DNA from: Burkholderia diffusa | Lineage (GTDB): Bacteria; Pseudomonadota; Gammaproteobacteria; Burkholderiales; Burkholderiaceae | NCBI RefSeq assembly: GCF_001718315.1 | Contig: NZ_CP013362.1 | Span: 2,480,001 to 2,544,000 of the forward strand | Length of the DNA: 64,000 nt | Direction: 5' to 3' | Shown: positions 27,166 to 36,036 of the stretch, one piece after another | Layout: each line of letters starts with the position of its first letter | Position numbering within the stretch: position 1 is the first letter of the stretch | Notes under the pieces: generated by a model | What the model was told of the DNA's origin: nothing | The model's input: only the letters and a program-made list of their open reading frames with translations | Databases searched by the model: none | Program-made: the position numbers and the translations under genes

Positions 27166-28503
27166 TCAGGACTCGACGTCCTCGAGACTGAAAATTTCGG
27201 TCTGGTCGTTGTACGAAAAGATCTCGCCGTAACGCCCCCAGTCGATCACCGCGTCGAGCGTTTCCTCGGCCGCGCCGTCCGACAGGAAATCCTCGAGTTC
27301 CTGCTCGAAGCGCACGCGCGGCGCGCGATGGCCGGGGCGCTCGTTCAACACCTTCTTGATCCGCGCGGCGAGCGGCACGTGCTTCAGCAGATGATCCGCG
27401 AACATCAGCTTGCGCTCCTGCGTGCCGAATTCCGCGAACACGCGCCCCGGCGGCGTCAGGAACACGTCACCTTCGCGCACGTCGGCAAAGCCGAGGTACT
27501 GCAGCACTTCGGCGATCGGGAACAGGTCGTCGACTTCCAGATGCAGCGTGCGCGCGATTTCCGGCATGTCGGCGCGGCCGTGATACGGCGCCATCGCGAG
27601 CGTCTCGATCAGGCCGGCCATCAGGTTGGTCGACACCTGCGGCAGCCAGCTGCCGAGCTCGAGCCCCTTCTTCGTCGCCTCGCCGGTCTGGCGTGCGGTC
27701 ATCTTCGCGTAGATGTCGTCGACGAGCTTGCGGAAGGCCGGATCCAGCCGGTTGCGCGGATGCTTGAACGGCACCTTGATCTCGGCGATCACGCGGCCCG
27801 GATTCGACGACAGCACCAGAATGCGGTCACACATGAACACCGCTTCCTCGATGTTGTGCGTGACGATCAGCACCGACTTGATCGGCATGCGGCCTTGCGT
27901 CCACAGGTCGAGCAGGTCGGTGCGCAGCGTTTCGGCCGTGAGCACGTCGAGTGCCGAGAACGGCTCGTCCATCAGCAGGATCGTCGGGTCGACGACGAGC
28001 GCGCGCGCAAAGCCCACGCGCTGGCGCATGCCGCCCGACAGCTCGCGCGGATACGCGTTCTCGAAGCCGTCCAGACCGATCAGGTCGATCGCGGCGAGCG
28101 CGCGCTCGCGACGCTCGCGCGCACCGACGCCGAGCGCTTCCAGACCGGCTTCCACGTTCTGCAGCACGGTCAGCCACGGGAACAGCGCGAAGGTCTGGAA
28201 CACCATCGCGACGCCTTCGGCCGGCCCGGTCAGCGGCTTGCCGAGGTAGGTCACTTCACCGCCGGTCGGCTCGATCAGCCCGGCGATGATTCGCAGCAGC
28301 GTGGATTTGCCCGAGCCCGAACGGCCGAGCAGCCCGACGATCTCGCCTTCGCGCAGCGACAGGTTCGCGTCGTCGAGCACGAGCAGTTCGCCCTGCGTCT
28401 TGTTGAAGCCGCGGCAGACGTGATCGACGCGCAGGATCTCCTCGCCGAGGCGCGGCGGCTGGGACGTCTGGACGGGGGCGTTTACAGCATTCGGATTGTG
28501 CAT
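27166..28503 (-). CDS. NitT/TauT-type ABC ATPase with C-terminal AAA-associated domain
   Basis: 445 residues. The ATPase domain (about 22-260) has Walker A LLGRSGSGKST, Q-loop VFQTFALFPW, signature LSGGMRQRVGFARAL and Walker B ILLMDEPFSALD. This is the nitrate/sulfonate/taurine importer subfamily. The extra ~170 residues (from KKGLELGSWLPQVSTNLMAG) are the AAA-associated C-terminal domain seen in a subset of these ATPases and may be regulatory. It is encoded 22 bases after the two-domain permease. No substrate-binding protein gene is adjacent, so the substrate is unknown. Confidence 0.9.
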   Translation of the reverse strand: MHNPNAVNAPVQTSQPPRLGEEILRVDHVCRGFNKTQGELLVLDDANLSLREGEIVGLLGRSGSGKSTLLRIIAGLIEPTGGEVTYLGKPLTGPAEGVAMVFQTFALFPWLTVLQNVEAGLEALGVGARERRERALAAIDLIGLDGFENAYPRELSGGMRQRVGFARALVVDPTILLMDEPFSALDVLTAETLRTDLLDLWTQGRMPIKSVLIVTHNIEEAVFMCDRILVLSSNPGRVIAEIKVPFKHPRNRLDPAFRKLVDDIYAKMTARQTGEATKKGLELGSWLPQVSTNLMAGLIETLAMAPYHGRADMPEIARTLHLEVDDLFPIAEVLQYLGFADVREGDVFLTPPGRVFAEFGTQERKLMFADHLLKHVPLAARIKKVLNERPGHRAPRVRFEQELEDFLSDGAAEETLDAVIDWGRYGEIFSYNDQTEIFSLEDVES

Positions 28504-28525
28504 CGCGTTTCGCTCTCAATCGGTC

Positions 28526-30283
28526 TCAGTCGAGCCGCAGCTTCGCTTCGGCGAAGGCATACAGCGGGCGCCACAGCAGGCGGTTGAACAGGGTAACGAA
28601 CAAGGACATCACGGCGATGCCCAGGATGATCTTCGGAAAGTCGCCCGCGGCGGTGGTCTGCGCGATGTACGCGCCGAGGCCGTGCGCCTCGATCCTGGTC
28701 GTGCCCCACTGCACCGCTTCGGACACGATGCTCGCATTCCACGCACCGCCCGACGCGGTGATCGCGCCGGTCACGTAGTACGGGAAGATGCCGGGCAGGA
28801 TCGCCTGGCGCCACCACTGCCAGCCGCGGATCCGGAAATTCGTCGCGGCTTCGCGATAGTCGTTCGGATAGGACGTCGCGCCCGCGATCACGTTGAACAG
28901 GATATACCACTGCGTGCCGAGCACGATCAGCGGCGACAGCCAGATATCGGCGTTCAGGTGGAAGCGCGCGATCACGATCACGAACACCGGGAACAGCAGG
29001 TTCGCCGGGAACGCGGCGAGGAACTGCGCGAGCGGCTGCAGCTTCTCGGCGAGCTTCGGGCGCAGCCCGATCCACACGCCGACAGGCACCCAGATCACGG
29101 ACGCGATCGCGATCAGCACGACCACGCGCAGCAGCGTGATGAGGCCAAGCACGATCACATGGCCGACTTCGGCCATCGTCACGCCGGTCGACACGAAACT
29201 GACGACACGCCACACGATATAGGCAGTGCCGAGCAGCACGAGCACCGCCCACGCGATATCGACCGTGCGCGACGCCTTCTTCTCGACCTTGGGCAGCGTG
29301 AAGCGCATCGCGCCCGACAACGGAAGACGCAGCGGAATCCGCGCGGCCTTCGCGAAGAACCAGCCGGCCGGCACGAGCAGTTGATGAATCAGGCGCGTAC
29401 GGCGCACGAGGTCGAGCAGCCAGGATTGCGGCGCGTCGCCCGACGCGGTGTTCTCCATCCGGAACTTGTCGGCCCACGCGATCAGCGGGCGGAACAGGAG
29501 CTGGTCATAGGCCAGGATCACGACCGTCATCGTCAGGATCACCCAGCCGATCGCGCCGAGGTTCTTGTCCGAGATCGCCTGCGCGAGATACGCGCCGATC
29601 CCGGGCAGCGTGATGGTCTGGTTGCCGACGGTGATGGCCTCCGATGCGACGACGAAGAACCAGCCGCCCGACATCGACATCATCATGTTCCAGATCAGCC
29701 CCGGCATCGAGAACGGCACCTCGAGCTTCCAGAAGCGCTGCCACGACGTCAGGTGAAAGCCGCGCGACACTTCGTCCAGATCGCGCGGCACCGTGCGCAG
29801 CGACTGGTAGAAGCTGAACGTCATGTTCCACGCCTGGCTCGTGAAGATCGCGAAGATCGCGGCCAGTTCGGCGCCGAGCACGCGGCTCGGGAACAGCGCG
29901 AGGAAGAACGTCACCGTAAAGGAGATGAAGCCGAGCACCGGCACCGACTGCAGGATGTCGAGGATCGGGATCAGCACCATGCCGGCGCGGCGGCTTTTCG
30001 CGGCGAGCGTGCCGTAGACGAGCGTGAACGCGAGCGACGCGACCATCGCGGCGAGCATTCGCAGCGTGGTGCGCAGCGCGTATTCTGGCAGGTTCGACGG
30101 ATCGAGCGAGATCTTCTGGGTCTGAAGGGTCCCGATCGGCGCCATCGTTTCATGAAAGCCGACGACCGCCATCGCGATCAGGCAGATGATCAGCGGGAAC
30201 GCGATGAAGTCCCATCGGTTCGGCAGAACGCGCCACGCGGACGCGTTGGCGGTCCGGTTCGGATTGAAGAATCCGACGTCCAT
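28526..30283 (-). CDS. Double-length ABC permease (two fused BPD_transp_1 domains)
   Basis: 585 residues, twice the usual permease length. The first domain (about 20-290) and the second (about 335-580) each carry an ATPase-contacting EAA-like loop: EVSRGFHLTSWQRFWKLEVP and EAATNFRIRGWQWWRQAILP. Together they form the membrane channel as a fused pseudo-dimer, served by the ATPase encoded directly downstream. The ATG at 30283 is the natural start (MDVGFFNPN). The substrate is not identifiable from sequence. Confidence 0.88.
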   Translation of the reverse strand: MDVGFFNPNRTANASAWRVLPNRWDFIAFPLIICLIAMAVVGFHETMAPIGTLQTQKISLDPSNLPEYALRTTLRMLAAMVASLAFTLVYGTLAAKSRRAGMVLIPILDILQSVPVLGFISFTVTFFLALFPSRVLGAELAAIFAIFTSQAWNMTFSFYQSLRTVPRDLDEVSRGFHLTSWQRFWKLEVPFSMPGLIWNMMMSMSGGWFFVVASEAITVGNQTITLPGIGAYLAQAISDKNLGAIGWVILTMTVVILAYDQLLFRPLIAWADKFRMENTASGDAPQSWLLDLVRRTRLIHQLLVPAGWFFAKAARIPLRLPLSGAMRFTLPKVEKKASRTVDIAWAVLVLLGTAYIVWRVVSFVSTGVTMAEVGHVIVLGLITLLRVVVLIAIASVIWVPVGVWIGLRPKLAEKLQPLAQFLAAFPANLLFPVFVIVIARFHLNADIWLSPLIVLGTQWYILFNVIAGATSYPNDYREAATNFRIRGWQWWRQAILPGIFPYYVTGAITASGGAWNASIVSEAVQWGTTRIEAHGLGAYIAQTTAAGDFPKIILGIAVMSLFVTLFNRLLWRPLYAFAEAKLRLD

Positions 30284-30775
30284 CAGGCGCCCTCCCCGGT
30301 AAGGCCGAACGAAGCCGGCAGACGATGTTGATTCATGGCAAAGCGCACGGGCGCGGTAATTCGACGCGGTAATTCGATTGATTCACGATCTGACGCCAGC
30401 GCGAGGCCGCCGTGCGTGCAGGCTGCGCCCCGGCGCGGCGAGTCTGGCCGCGACGGCACGACACTACACCAACCTGTATTTCAGGTTCAACCGTCCGGGG
30501 CCGGCGCCGCGCGGACGGCGCACCGATCGTGCCCGGCAGCGGGCGAACAACAGGCGCGCGATGCGGAGCAGCCCGGCCGCAGTCCTCAGGCCGGCATGCA
30601 GGCCCCGAATTATGCCGTGATCCGGGCCGGCCGGGAACCCGCCAACCACACGCGGACGCAATCCATGCCGGACGTCAGCGGACGATTGCGGCGAAGCAGG
30701 TATGATCGGGGCTAGCCCCTGGCGTCGGTGTTGACCACAGCCGCCGGGGATCGACCGACCAGCGGGAGGAAGGGA
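30284..30775. other. 492-base intergenic region with a tandem 13-bp repeat
   Basis: Divergent control region between the ABC importer (leftward) and a small gene (rightward). No credible gene is seen. The only notable element is the perfect 13-bp direct repeat at 30352-30377. Confidence 0.55.
30352..30377. repeat. Two perfect tandem 13-bp repeats
   Basis: CGCGGTAATTCGA occurs at 30352-30364 and again, directly abutting, at 30365-30377, 69 bases upstream of the permease start. It could be a regulator site for the ABC importer or a replication-slippage duplication. Confidence 0.6.
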
Positions 30776-31042
30776 ATGGCAGGAAACTTGGTGATCGTCT
30801 GCCGCGATCAGGATGCCGATGCGTTCTACGAGCTGATGCAGGAGTATGGGTCGTTCCAGACCCGGCTGTCGTCGACGGCATGGTACCTGAACATGAACGT
30901 CGTGCCGGAATCGCTGCAGGAGGAGATTCTGGAGCGCCTTGGCCGCTATACGACCGTCTATATCTTCGAGGCCACGAGCGTGACCTACAACACCATCGAC
31001 AGCAACGCCGCCGAGACGCTCGGCACGCTGTTCGGCGAATGA
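30776..31042 (+). CDS. Small conserved protein, possible ferredoxin-like fold
   Basis: 88 residues with GGGAGGAAGGG just before the ATG. Sequence: MAGNLVIVCRDQDADAFYEL, then TRLSSTAWYLNMNVVPESL, then RYTTVYIFEATSVTY. The order beta (LVIVCRD), helix (ADAFYELMQEYG), beta (TAWYLNM), helix (LQEEILERLG), beta (TVYIFEA) fits a small ferredoxin-like fold such as Cas2/SinR-type proteins, but no catalytic residues or CRISPR array are present. Function unknown. It converges on the histidine kinase gene. Confidence 0.7.
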   Translation: MAGNLVIVCRDQDADAFYELMQEYGSFQTRLSSTAWYLNMNVVPESLQEEILERLGRYTTVYIFEATSVTYNTIDSNAAETLGTLFGE

Positions 31043-31048
31043 TGTCGC

Positions 31049-31073
31049 GCGGCGCCTGCCCGGCAGGCGCCGC
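31049..31073. terminator. Perfect 12-bp hairpin between convergent genes
   Basis: GCGGCGCCTGCC (31049-31060) and GGCAGGCGCCGC (31062-31073) around one base. No T-run, but very stable and centred between two converging stop codons. Confidence 0.45.
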
Positions 31074-31081
31074 ATCCGCGC

Positions 31082-32398
31082 TTACGCGGCCTTGGCGTGC
31101 AGTTCGTCCTTCGGCACCACGTCGAACGGGAATGTCATCGCCACACGCAGGCCGCCCTCGGGACGATTGCCGATCTCGCACGCCCCGCCCAGCCTCAGCA
31201 CCAGCCGCTCGACGATCGCGAGCCCCAGCCCGCTGTGGCCATTGCCGCCGCGCGCGGGGTCGAGCCGCACGAACGGCCGCGTCGCGGCCGCCAGGTCGCG
31301 CGGCGCGATTCCACCGCCGCTGTCGCTGACCGACAGCACGTAACCCGTCGGCGTGCGCGCCGTCTCGACGAGCACGGGCGGGGCGCCGTACGCATGCGCG
31401 TTGTCCAGCAGGTTCGACAGGATCCGGTCGAGCGTCGCGGTCGGCAGGCGGAAACCTTCGTCGGCTGCCAGATGCGTCTGGACCGCCGGCGCGTTCGGTG
31501 CGACCGCGCGGTAGCTGCGCGCGATCCGCTCGCAGGTCTGGTCGACCGGCACGGGCTCGCTGCGGTCCGCCCCGCCGTGCGCGAACACGAGGAACTGGTC
31601 GACGATGTGCGACATCGAGTCGACATCGCGCACCACGCCGTCGCGCAGCCGCGCGTCGTCCATCATTTCCGCGCGCAACCGCATCCGCGCGAGCGGCGTA
31701 CGCAGGTCGTGCGCGACGCCCGCCAACATCACCGCGCGATCGCTCTCGGCTTGCGACACCTGTTCCACCATCTGGTTGAAGCCGTGCGTGAGCTGGCGCA
31801 GCTCACGCGGGCCGCGCTCGCGCAGCGGCGGCACCGGCTGGCCGCGGCCGAAGCGCGCGACCGCGCGCGCCAGCGAGCGCAGCGGCTGCTGCAACTGCCA
31901 GGCCGCAAACAGCGCGGCAATCACGCCTGCCGAGAAGATCGTGCCGAGCCACAGCAGCATCCGGTCGAGCGAGCGCGGCGGGCGCAGCGGCTGCACGGGC
32001 ACCACGATCCAGTTGCGGTCGGTCGGCTCCTTGACCCACAGCACCGGGGGATGGCCCGGCGCGCCGATCTCGACCAGGGTGCCGGGCGGCATGCGCTCGC
32101 TCACGTCGTCGCGGAAACGCTTGAGCGGCGCCGGCAGGTTCGACCCTGCGCTCGTCGGCACGTCGGGACTGTCCGGCGACACCAGCCGCACCCGTGACGG
32201 CAGCGGCTGGTCGGGCGTGCGCTCGACGTGCTGGCGCACGGCGTCGACGAGAAAGGCGGCCTCCTCGACCGCGTAACGCGTCTGCATCTGGCTGCGCTCG
32301 AGGCGCATCGCGAAGAACCACGCGAAGTGCGACAGGAGCAGCACGCCGACGACCAGCAGCGCCAGCCGCCCGAACAGTGAATCAATGGGTTTGCGCAT
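31082..32398 (-). CDS. Sensor histidine kinase, EnvZ/CpxA-like
   Basis: 438 residues. Transmembrane helix 1 (about 10-31), a ~115-residue periplasmic sensor region, transmembrane helix 2 (147-167), a HAMP segment (RSLARAVARFGRGQPVPPL), then the dimerisation domain with phospho-acceptor His230 in VAHDLRTPLARMRL. The ATPase domain shows ILSNLLDNAHAYG, VSDSGGGIAP and GNGHSGLGLAIVERL. It overlaps the response-regulator gene by 17 bases, so the two are translated together. The signal is unknown; the neighbouring Spy/CpxP-like gene suggests envelope stress (inference). Confidence 0.93.
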   Translation of the reverse strand: MRKPIDSLFGRLALLVVGVLLLSHFAWFFAMRLERSQMQTRYAVEEAAFLVDAVRQHVERTPDQPLPSRVRLVSPDSPDVPTSAGSNLPAPLKRFRDDVSERMPPGTLVEIGAPGHPPVLWVKEPTDRNWIVVPVQPLRPPRSLDRMLLWLGTIFSAGVIAALFAAWQLQQPLRSLARAVARFGRGQPVPPLRERGPRELRQLTHGFNQMVEQVSQAESDRAVMLAGVAHDLRTPLARMRLRAEMMDDARLRDGVVRDVDSMSHIVDQFLVFAHGGADRSEPVPVDQTCERIARSYRAVAPNAPAVQTHLAADEGFRLPTATLDRILSNLLDNAHAYGAPPVLVETARTPTGYVLSVSDSGGGIAPRDLAAATRPFVRLDPARGGNGHSGLGLAIVERLVLRLGGACEIGNRPEGGLRVAMTFPFDVVPKDELHAKAA

Positions 32399-33107
32399 GG
32401 GCCTCGCCGTCGGGCACGAACACGTAACCGCGCCCGCGGACCGTCTGGATGAAGCGCGGCGTCGACGGATCCGTTTCCAGGATGCGGCGCAGGCGCCACA
32501 CCTGGACGTCGATGCCGCGGTCGGTGCCGTCGTATTCGGGCCCGTGCAGCAGCTCGAGCAGCCGCTCGCGCGTGAGCGTGCGCAGCGCGTGGTTCACGAA
32601 GATCTTCAGCAGCGCGAATTCGCTGCTCGACAGCGTTGCCGGCTTGCCGTCGACCGACAACGTGCGCGCCTGGAAGTCGAGTACGAAGCGGCCGAACGCG
32701 AACGGCTCGCGTTGCTCGGGCGCAGCCGCCGACGGCGTCGCCCGGCGGCGGCGCAGCACGGCCTGCACGCGCGCGAGCAGCTCGCGCGGGTTGAACGGCT
32801 TGCCGAGGTAGTCGTCCGCGCCGAGTTCGAGCCCGACGATGCGGTCGACGTCGTCCGCGCGTGCCGTCAGCATGATCACGGGGATATCGTCGCCGGCCGC
32901 CCGCAGTTGGCGCAGTGCGGTCAGGCCGTCCACGCCCGGCATCATCAGGTCCAGCACGATCAGGTCGGGCCGCTCGCGCTCGAGACGCTTCTCGAGCGTC
33001 GCCGCGTCGTGCAGCACGGACACTTCCATCCCCTGGCGCACGAGATAGTCGCGCAGCAGGTCACGGAGTTCTTGGTCGTCGTCGACGATGAGAATCTGGG
33101 TAGTCAT
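32382..33107 (-). CDS. OmpR-family response regulator
   Basis: 241 residues. Receiver domain with acidic pocket DDDQE, phospho-acceptor Asp53 in IVLDLMMPG, Thr/Lys switch residues (MLTARADD, Lys103 in GKPFN), then a winged-helix output domain (SSSEFALLKIFVNHALRTLTR; DVQVWRLRRILE; IQTVRGRGYVF). Start at MTTQILIVDD. It leads an operon with the kinase and is divergent from the Spy-like gene. TTAC repeats in the shared upstream region are likely binding sites. Confidence 0.95.
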   Translation of the reverse strand: MTTQILIVDDDQELRDLLRDYLVRQGMEVSVLHDAATLEKRLERERPDLIVLDLMMPGVDGLTALRQLRAAGDDIPVIMLTARADDVDRIVGLELGADDYLGKPFNPRELLARVQAVLRRRRATPSAAAPEQREPFAFGRFVLDFQARTLSVDGKPATLSSSEFALLKIFVNHALRTLTRERLLELLHGPEYDGTDRGIDVQVWRLRRILETDPSTPRFIQTVRGRGYVFVPDGEAHAQTH

Positions 33108-33162
33108 GGCTCGAAGTTTACCGCGCGAGCGCGGAGTCGAAGAACGATACAAAGGAACGAAA

Positions 33163-33230
33163 GGGTTACTGCGGGTTACGGCGCAAGGGAACTGTAATGC
33201 ACCGTAACCGGGCAGCCACCCCGCGTAACA
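33163..33230. promoter_or_regulatory. TTAC-repeat array, candidate OmpR-type operator
   Basis: GGGTTAC at 33163-33169 and again at 33173-33179 (10-bp period), then the reverse complement GTAACC at 33204-33209 and GTAACA at 33225-33230 (21 bp apart). Helical phasing and position between divergent response-regulator and Spy-like genes fit a winged-helix regulator site. Confidence 0.6.
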
Positions 33231-33331
33231 CCCGCCGGGACACGCGCCGCTAACCTGCGTCTTACCGGATGCGGCAAACGCGTCACCCGCGCATCGCATC
33301 GCCGGACCCTTTGGATACAGGAGTTCCTGAA

Positions 33332-33895
33332 ATGTATAAGAAGACTTCCCGCGTGGCCATTGCGGCCGCCGCCGTGCTCGCTCTCGCATTCGGCACCGCG
33401 CATGCCGCGTCGCCCAACGACATGCCGCCGCCGGGCGGCCCCGGGATGCACCAGATGCACGGCGGGCATGACGGCGGGCATGACGGCGGCCCGTTTGGCG
33501 TGATCATGAAGCTGCACGATCAGCTGAAGCTCAACGCATCGCAGGAGCAGCAATGGCAGACGGCCGTCAACACGATGAAGCAGAACCATGAAGCGATGCG
33601 CAAGAGCCACGAGCAGATGCGCGAGCAGTTCAAGGCGCAGCAGAATCAGCCGATCCTCGACCTGAACGCGATGCACGCCGCCCGCCAGCAGGCCGAGCAG
33701 CAGAATGCGCAGCTGCGCGAGCAGAGCTCGGCCGCGTGGCTCGCGTTCTACAACGGACTGAACGACCAGCAGAAAACGACGGTCAGCACCGCGCTGAAAC
33801 AGCAGTTCGCGCGGATGGAGCAGCGTCACGAGAAGATGAAGGAACGCTGGCAGCAACACCGCGCGGGCAACGCCGCGTCGGCGCCCGCGCAGTAA
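33332..33895 (+). CDS. Spy/CpxP-like periplasmic protein
   Basis: 187 residues. Signal peptide (MYKKTSRVAIAAAAVLALAFGTAHA), a His/Gly/Met-rich stretch (GMHQMHGGHDGGHDGG) that may bind metal, then long amphipathic helices rich in Gln and Glu (LKLNASQEQQWQTAVNTMKQ; GLNDQQKTTVSTALKQQFAR) as in LTXXQ-type Spy/CpxP proteins. These are periplasmic chaperones or metal/stress sensors. AGGAG lies 10 bases before the ATG. Divergent from the two-component operon and followed by a strong terminator. Confidence 0.85.
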   Translation: MYKKTSRVAIAAAAVLALAFGTAHAASPNDMPPPGGPGMHQMHGGHDGGHDGGPFGVIMKLHDQLKLNASQEQQWQTAVNTMKQNHEAMRKSHEQMREQFKAQQNQPILDLNAMHAARQQAEQQNAQLREQSSAAWLAFYNGLNDQQKTTVSTALKQQFARMEQRHEKMKERWQQHRAGNAASAPAQ

Positions 33896-33926
33896 GCCGG
33901 CGGGCCGCCTTCCCGGCCGGCATCGC

Positions 33927-33966
33927 GGGGGACGCGGGCACTCGGCCCGCGTCCCCCATTTTGTTT
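33927..33966 (+). terminator. Strong Rho-independent terminator
   Basis: Perfect 13-bp stem (GGGGGACGCGGGC/GCCCGCGTCCCCC), 5-base loop, then ATTTTGTTT. It ends the Spy-like transcript and overlaps the stop of the converging pirin gene. Confidence 0.9.
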
Positions 33967-34664
33967 CAGGCGACGTCGAACAGCAGCACCTCGGCCGCCC
34001 GGCCGCGTGCGAACGCGATTGCGTCCACCCCGGCGATCCGCGCACCGTCGCCCGCGGCGAGCGCGTGGCCGTTGACTTCCACGTCGCCGCGCGCCACATG
34101 CACATAAGCACCGCGTCCGGCCGGCACACCGAATACCACCTCCTCGCCGCCGTCGATCAGCCCCGAGAAGATTCGCGCATCCGCCCGGATCGACAGCGCC
34201 CCGTCGTCGCCGTCCGGCGACGCGACGAGCCGCAGGCGGCCGCGCTTCTCGTCGTCGGCGAAACGCCGCTCCGCGTAGTCGGGTCGCCCGCCGCGCTCGG
34301 CCGGTTGCAGCCAGATCTGCAGCAGATGCAGCACGCGGTCGCACGACGCATTGGTTTCACTGTGCATGAGCCCCGTGCCGGCGCTCATCCGCTGGATGCC
34401 GCCGGCGCGGACGATGGCGCCGTTGCCGAGGCTGTCGCGATGCGCGAGCGCGCCGTCCAGCACGCAGGTGACGATTTCGAGGTCGCGGCGCGGCTGCATC
34501 CCGAAACCGCGTGTCGGCGCGATCCGGTCCTCGCTCAGCGCGCGCAGCGCGCCGAATGGGGCAGGCGCGGCCTCGGCATGACCGGCAAGCGGAAAGCTGT
34601 GGCTCGACTCGAGCCAGCCTTGGCGCGTGTGGCAGCGGTCGGCGGCGCGGCGGATCTGGAACAT
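33966..34664 (-). CDS. Pirin-family bicupin protein
   Basis: 232 residues with the pirin/YhhW pattern: RDLEIVTCVLDGALAHRDSLG, MSAGTGLMHSETN and LLQIWLQPAERGG, holding the metal-binding His/Glu residues of the N-terminal cupin, plus a second cupin-like half. Relatives in bacteria include quercetin dioxygenases and redox-linked regulators. It starts with MFQIRRAADR. Encoded alone, divergent from the amino acid importer; the physiological role here is unknown. Confidence 0.88.
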   Translation of the reverse strand: MFQIRRAADRCHTRQGWLESSHSFPLAGHAEAAPAPFGALRALSEDRIAPTRGFGMQPRRDLEIVTCVLDGALAHRDSLGNGAIVRAGGIQRMSAGTGLMHSETNASCDRVLHLLQIWLQPAERGGRPDYAERRFADDEKRGRLRLVASPDGDDGALSIRADARIFSGLIDGGEEVVFGVPAGRGAYVHVARGDVEVNGHALAAGDGARIAGVDAIAFARGRAAEVLLFDVA

Positions 34665-35026
34665 GGGGCGGGCACTCCGGCAGGCAGATATTCTTTGTTC
34701 GGGTTTACCTGCACTCTAGGGGCGCACCGAGCGAGCCACAATCCTCCGCCCGCGCACCGCATCGTTGCACCCACGAACCCAATCAGCGCACTGCTCGTTG
34801 CGAATACCACGATTGCCGCAACGCCCGGATCGAAGAATCCATCGGTCACGCCGGATTGCCGTTTTCCGGGTATCGCGTTCGGGTAAAATACCGCCCTTTT
34901 GGCGTTCGCCCGTCCGGCGAGCGCCGATGCCAGCGTGCCGAAACACGAATTTTGGCCGTCTAGAATACGCCGCGGCGCCCGGCCCGACCGGCCGCGAGCG
35001 CCTCCCCGGAAGTGAGCGACAAAAGA
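34665..35026. other. 362-base control region between pirin and the amino acid importer
   Basis: No gene is seen. A candidate rightward sigma-70 promoter has TAAAAT at 34884-34889 and TTTTCC about 16 bp upstream, which would give a leader of about 130 bases before the binding-protein gene. The remainder shows nothing I can name. Confidence 0.4.
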
Positions 35027-35809
35027 ATGGAAATGAAGAAGGCCGCCCTGTGCGCCGCCCTCGCCCTCGTGGCGGGCAGCGCCTTCGCGAAAGAGTGGAA
35101 GACCGTGCGGATCGGCGTCGATGCCAGCTACCCGCCGTTCGAGTCGACCGCGCCGAGCGGCGAGATCGTCGGTTTCGACGTCGATCTCACCAAGGAAATC
35201 TGCAAGCGCATCAACGTGAAGTGCGTGTGGGTCGCGCAGGATCTCGACGGGATCATCCCCGCGCTGAAGGCGAAGAAGTACGACGTCATCGTGTCGTCGC
35301 TGACCGTCACCGACAAGCGTCGCGAGCAGATCGACTTCTCCGACAAGGTGTACGACGCGCCCGCGCGAATGATCGCGAAGGCCGGCTCGCCGCTGCTGCC
35401 GACGGTCGCTTCGCTCAAGGGCAAGCGCGTCGGCGTCGAGCAGGGCTCGACGCAGGAATCCTACGCGAAGGCGTACTGGGAACCGCAAGGCGTGACGATC
35501 ATTCCTTACCAGAACCAGGACCAGGTCTATGCCGATCTCGGCTCGGGCCGCCTCGACGCGACGCTGCAGGATGAACTGCAGGCGGACTACGGCTTCCTGC
35601 GCACGCCGCGCGGCAAGGGCGTCGCGTTCGCCGGGCCGGAAGTGAAGGATCCGAAGACGATCGGCGACGGTACCGCGATCGGCCTGCGCAAGGAAGACAC
35701 GGACCTGAAGCTCAAGATCAACAAGGCGCTGGCCGACATGCACAAGGACGGCACGTACGACCGGCTGTCGCACAAGTATTTCTCGTTCAGCGTCTACTCG
35801 GCTCGTTGA
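35027..35809 (+). CDS. Basic amino acid ABC transporter, periplasmic binding protein (HisJ/ArgT-like)
   Basis: 260 residues. A signal peptide ends near GSAFA-KEW. Family-3 solute-binding fold: VRIGVDASYPPFESTAPSGEIVGFD (in part IGVDASYPPFE), then DLDGIIPALKAKKYDVIVSSL, DKRREQIDFSDKVYDAP and the ligand-site region VGVEQGSTQE. This set is typical of lysine/arginine/ornithine/histidine binders. Start ATG at 35027; a GTG at 35012 and an ATG at 35033 are alternatives. First gene of a four-gene importer; a hairpin follows it, as is common for highly expressed binding proteins. Confidence 0.93.
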   Translation: MEMKKAALCAALALVAGSAFAKEWKTVRIGVDASYPPFESTAPSGEIVGFDVDLTKEICKRINVKCVWVAQDLDGIIPALKAKKYDVIVSSLTVTDKRREQIDFSDKVYDAPARMIAKAGSPLLPTVASLKGKRVGVEQGSTQESYAKAYWEPQGVTIIPYQNQDQVYADLGSGRLDATLQDELQADYGFLRTPRGKGVAFAGPEVKDPKTIGDGTAIGLRKEDTDLKLKINKALADMHKDGTYDRLSHKYFSFSVYSAR

Positions 35810-35917
35810 GCGCCGACAATGACGGGAAGCGGATGCGGGCGCGCCCCGCGTCCGGCAGTACAGGCAGTCAACCACGCGCCGCCCGCCCCTCGCCCGCTGC
35901 TCTGCGCGACGGGCTGG

Positions 35918-35935
35918 CCCGGCACCGTTGCCGGG
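35918..35935 (+). other. Intercistronic hairpin after the binding-protein gene
   Basis: CCCGGCA (35918-35924) and TGCCGGG (35929-35935) with a 4-base loop and no T-run, inside the 227-base gap before the permease gene. Such hairpins often protect the upstream mRNA, giving more binding protein than membrane parts (inference). Confidence 0.45.
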
Positions 35936-36036
35936 GCGGACGGTCATGATACGCACGGGGCGTTCCGCGCAGCTTGGCGGGCGCGTCTTTCGCGGCGCAC
36001 CGCGTGCGCCGTCCGGGACCACACCAGGGACCACAT

